Source: Bacillus sp. ISL-45 (GTDB taxonomy: Bacteria > Bacillota > Bacilli > Bacillales > Cytobacillaceae). Taken from it: DNA of 64,000 bases. The translations under genes were made by a program, and so were the position numbers. Within the stretch, counting starts at the first letter, position 1. Every line of letters starts with the position of its first letter. Below the pieces are notes generated by a model. The model was not told the DNA's origin and ran no database searches. It worked only from the letters and a program-made list of their open reading frames with translations. Positions 63,433 to 64,000 of the stretch are shown here, in pieces. The stretch lies in the NCBI RefSeq assembly GCF_018613195.1, contig NZ_JAGGQQ010000005.1, forward strand, positions 339,593 to 403,592, in the 5' to 3' direction.

Positions 63433-64000
63433 ATGAAAAAAGTAATTTCAGTTTTTATGATGAGCGTGTTATTAATGGGAATTCTCGCTGCATGCGGGAC
63501 AAGCACTGAAAAAACATCTGGGGCCGGCGGAGAAGAAAAGAAAGTCCTTAAAATGGGGACTTCAGCTGACTATCCTCCGTTTGAATACGTGGAAACAGCT
63601 ACAAGTGATGAAATTATTGGTTTTGACGTAGATCTGGCAAATCTGATTGCAAGTGAGTTAGGGTATGAAGTGGAAATTAAGGATATGGATTTCAACGGTC
63701 TTATCGGTGCACTGCAGGCTGACCGCGTGGATTTTGTCATGGCAGGCATGACTCCAACTGCTGAACGTAAAGAAAACGTTGATTTCACTGATGTTTACTA
63801 TACAGCGAAACATATGATTGTTTCTGCGAAAGACAGCAACATCAAAGCAATCGAGGACCTAAAGGGAAAGACTGTTGGTGTCCAGCTTTCGTCCATCCAG
63901 GAAGAAGAAGCGGAAAAAATTTCAGAAACAGTTGAAATTAAGATTGAGAAACGAACAAGAATCCCTGAATTGGTGCAGGAAATTAAAGCTGGCCGTATTG
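63433..64000 (+). CDS. artP: Amino acid ABC transporter substrate-binding lipoprotein (ArtP-like), 3' end outside window
   Basis: Start of a solute-binding protein of the polar amino acid (SBP_bac_3) family. Signal peptide MKKVISVFMMSVLLMGILAAC has lipobox LAAC (Cys21), followed by a Ser/Gly/Glu linker and the mature fold: MGTSADYPPFEYVE near 44, IIGFDVDLANLIASELGY near 62 and DFVMAGMTPTAERKENVDFTDVYY near 99. 189 residues are seen; the window ends before the stop. In B. subtilis the gene after yqiW is yqiX (artP), part of an arginine transporter, so arginine is the likely substrate; this is inference from position. Confidence 0.88.
   Translation, partial: MKKVISVFMMSVLLMGILAACGTSTEKTSGAGGEEKKVLKMGTSADYPPFEYVETATSDEIIGFDVDLANLIASELGYEVEIKDMDFNGLIGALQADRVDFVMAGMTPTAERKENVDFTDVYYTAKHMIVSAKDSNIKAIEDLKGKTVGVQLSSIQEEEAEKISETVEIKIEKRTRIPELVQEIKAGRI

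Overview
The window is a chromosomal stretch of a spore-forming, low-to-medium GC Gram-positive bacterium of the Bacillaceae. The evidence is the gene content and order, which follow the Bacillus subtilis comG-yqh-spoIIIA-acc-dxs-spo0A-bkd-art region, together with strong GGAGG-type ribosome binding sites, several TTG/GTG starts and classic Rho-independent terminators. A genus such as Mesobacillus, Cytobacillus or Bacillus sensu lato is likely, but the sequence alone does not let me choose. No tRNA, rRNA, CRISPR array, transposase gene or prophage was seen; the only coding mobile element is a homing endonuclease inside a group I intron.

Layout. 1-1.5 kb: end of the comG competence pilus operon, aroK and yqzE. 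1.5-4 kb (minus strand): yqhH-yqhG, a SNF2-type helicase and its partner. 4.1-8.4 kb: tandem glycine riboswitch, then gcvT-gcvPA-gcvPB (glycine cleavage). 8.5-10.3 kb: a 52-bp tandem repeat array, rhodanese yqhL and lipM (octanoyl transfer that feeds lipoylation of the glycine cleavage H protein and 2-oxoacid dehydrogenases). 10.4-14.5 kb: NrdR boxes and a class II B12-dependent ribonucleotide reductase gene (nrdJ) broken by two group I introns, the first carrying an HNH endonuclease. 14.6-20.3 kb: splB, yqhO, yqhP, yqhR, aroQ, pepP, efp. 20.5-22 kb (minus): a lipoprotein rhodanese, a SIMPL-domain protein and an unrecognised 50-residue gene. 22.2-27.6 kb: the eight-gene spoIIIA operon with a sigma-E promoter. 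27.6-29.1 kb (minus): a chemotaxis-type receptor. 29.3-36.5 kb: accB-accC-yqhY, nusB-folD, xseA-xseB-ispA. 36.9-39.6 kb: dxs-tlyA. 39.8-44.8 kb: ahrC-recN, spoIVB and spo0A. 45-46.1 kb: yycC-like, a glycerophosphodiesterase and yqzF. 46.3-56.8 kb: bkdR and the sigma-54-dependent ptb-bcd-buk-lpdV-bkdAA-bkdAB-bkdB operon for branched-chain amino acid breakdown. 57-62.2 kb: mutA-mutB-meaB (methylmalonyl-CoA mutase and its chaperone GTPase). 62.8-64 kb: brxB and the start of an artP-like amino-acid-binding lipoprotein, cut by the window end.

How the parts fit. The bkd operon turns valine, isoleucine and leucine into acyl-CoAs, and the adjacent mut operon can carry propionyl-CoA-derived methylmalonyl-CoA into succinyl-CoA. 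Both the mutase and the NrdJ reductase need adenosylcobalamin, so the window implies that the cell makes or imports B12. Spo0A, SpoIVB and the SpoIIIA channel form a sporulation backbone, with visible sigma-H/0A-box, sigma-E and possible sigma-F/G promoters.

Most unusual items: (1) the two nrdJ introns, the second inserted exactly between the G and E codons of the catalytic NPCGE motif; (2) intergenic tandem arrays at three loci, two of them with an identical 52-bp period and identically placed TTCGGACAA/TTGTCCGAA arms; (3) two families of dispersed intergenic repeats, one of which sits inside the spoIIIA operon; (4) two genes (comGG and spoIIIAD) whose only plausible starts are ATA and ATT.
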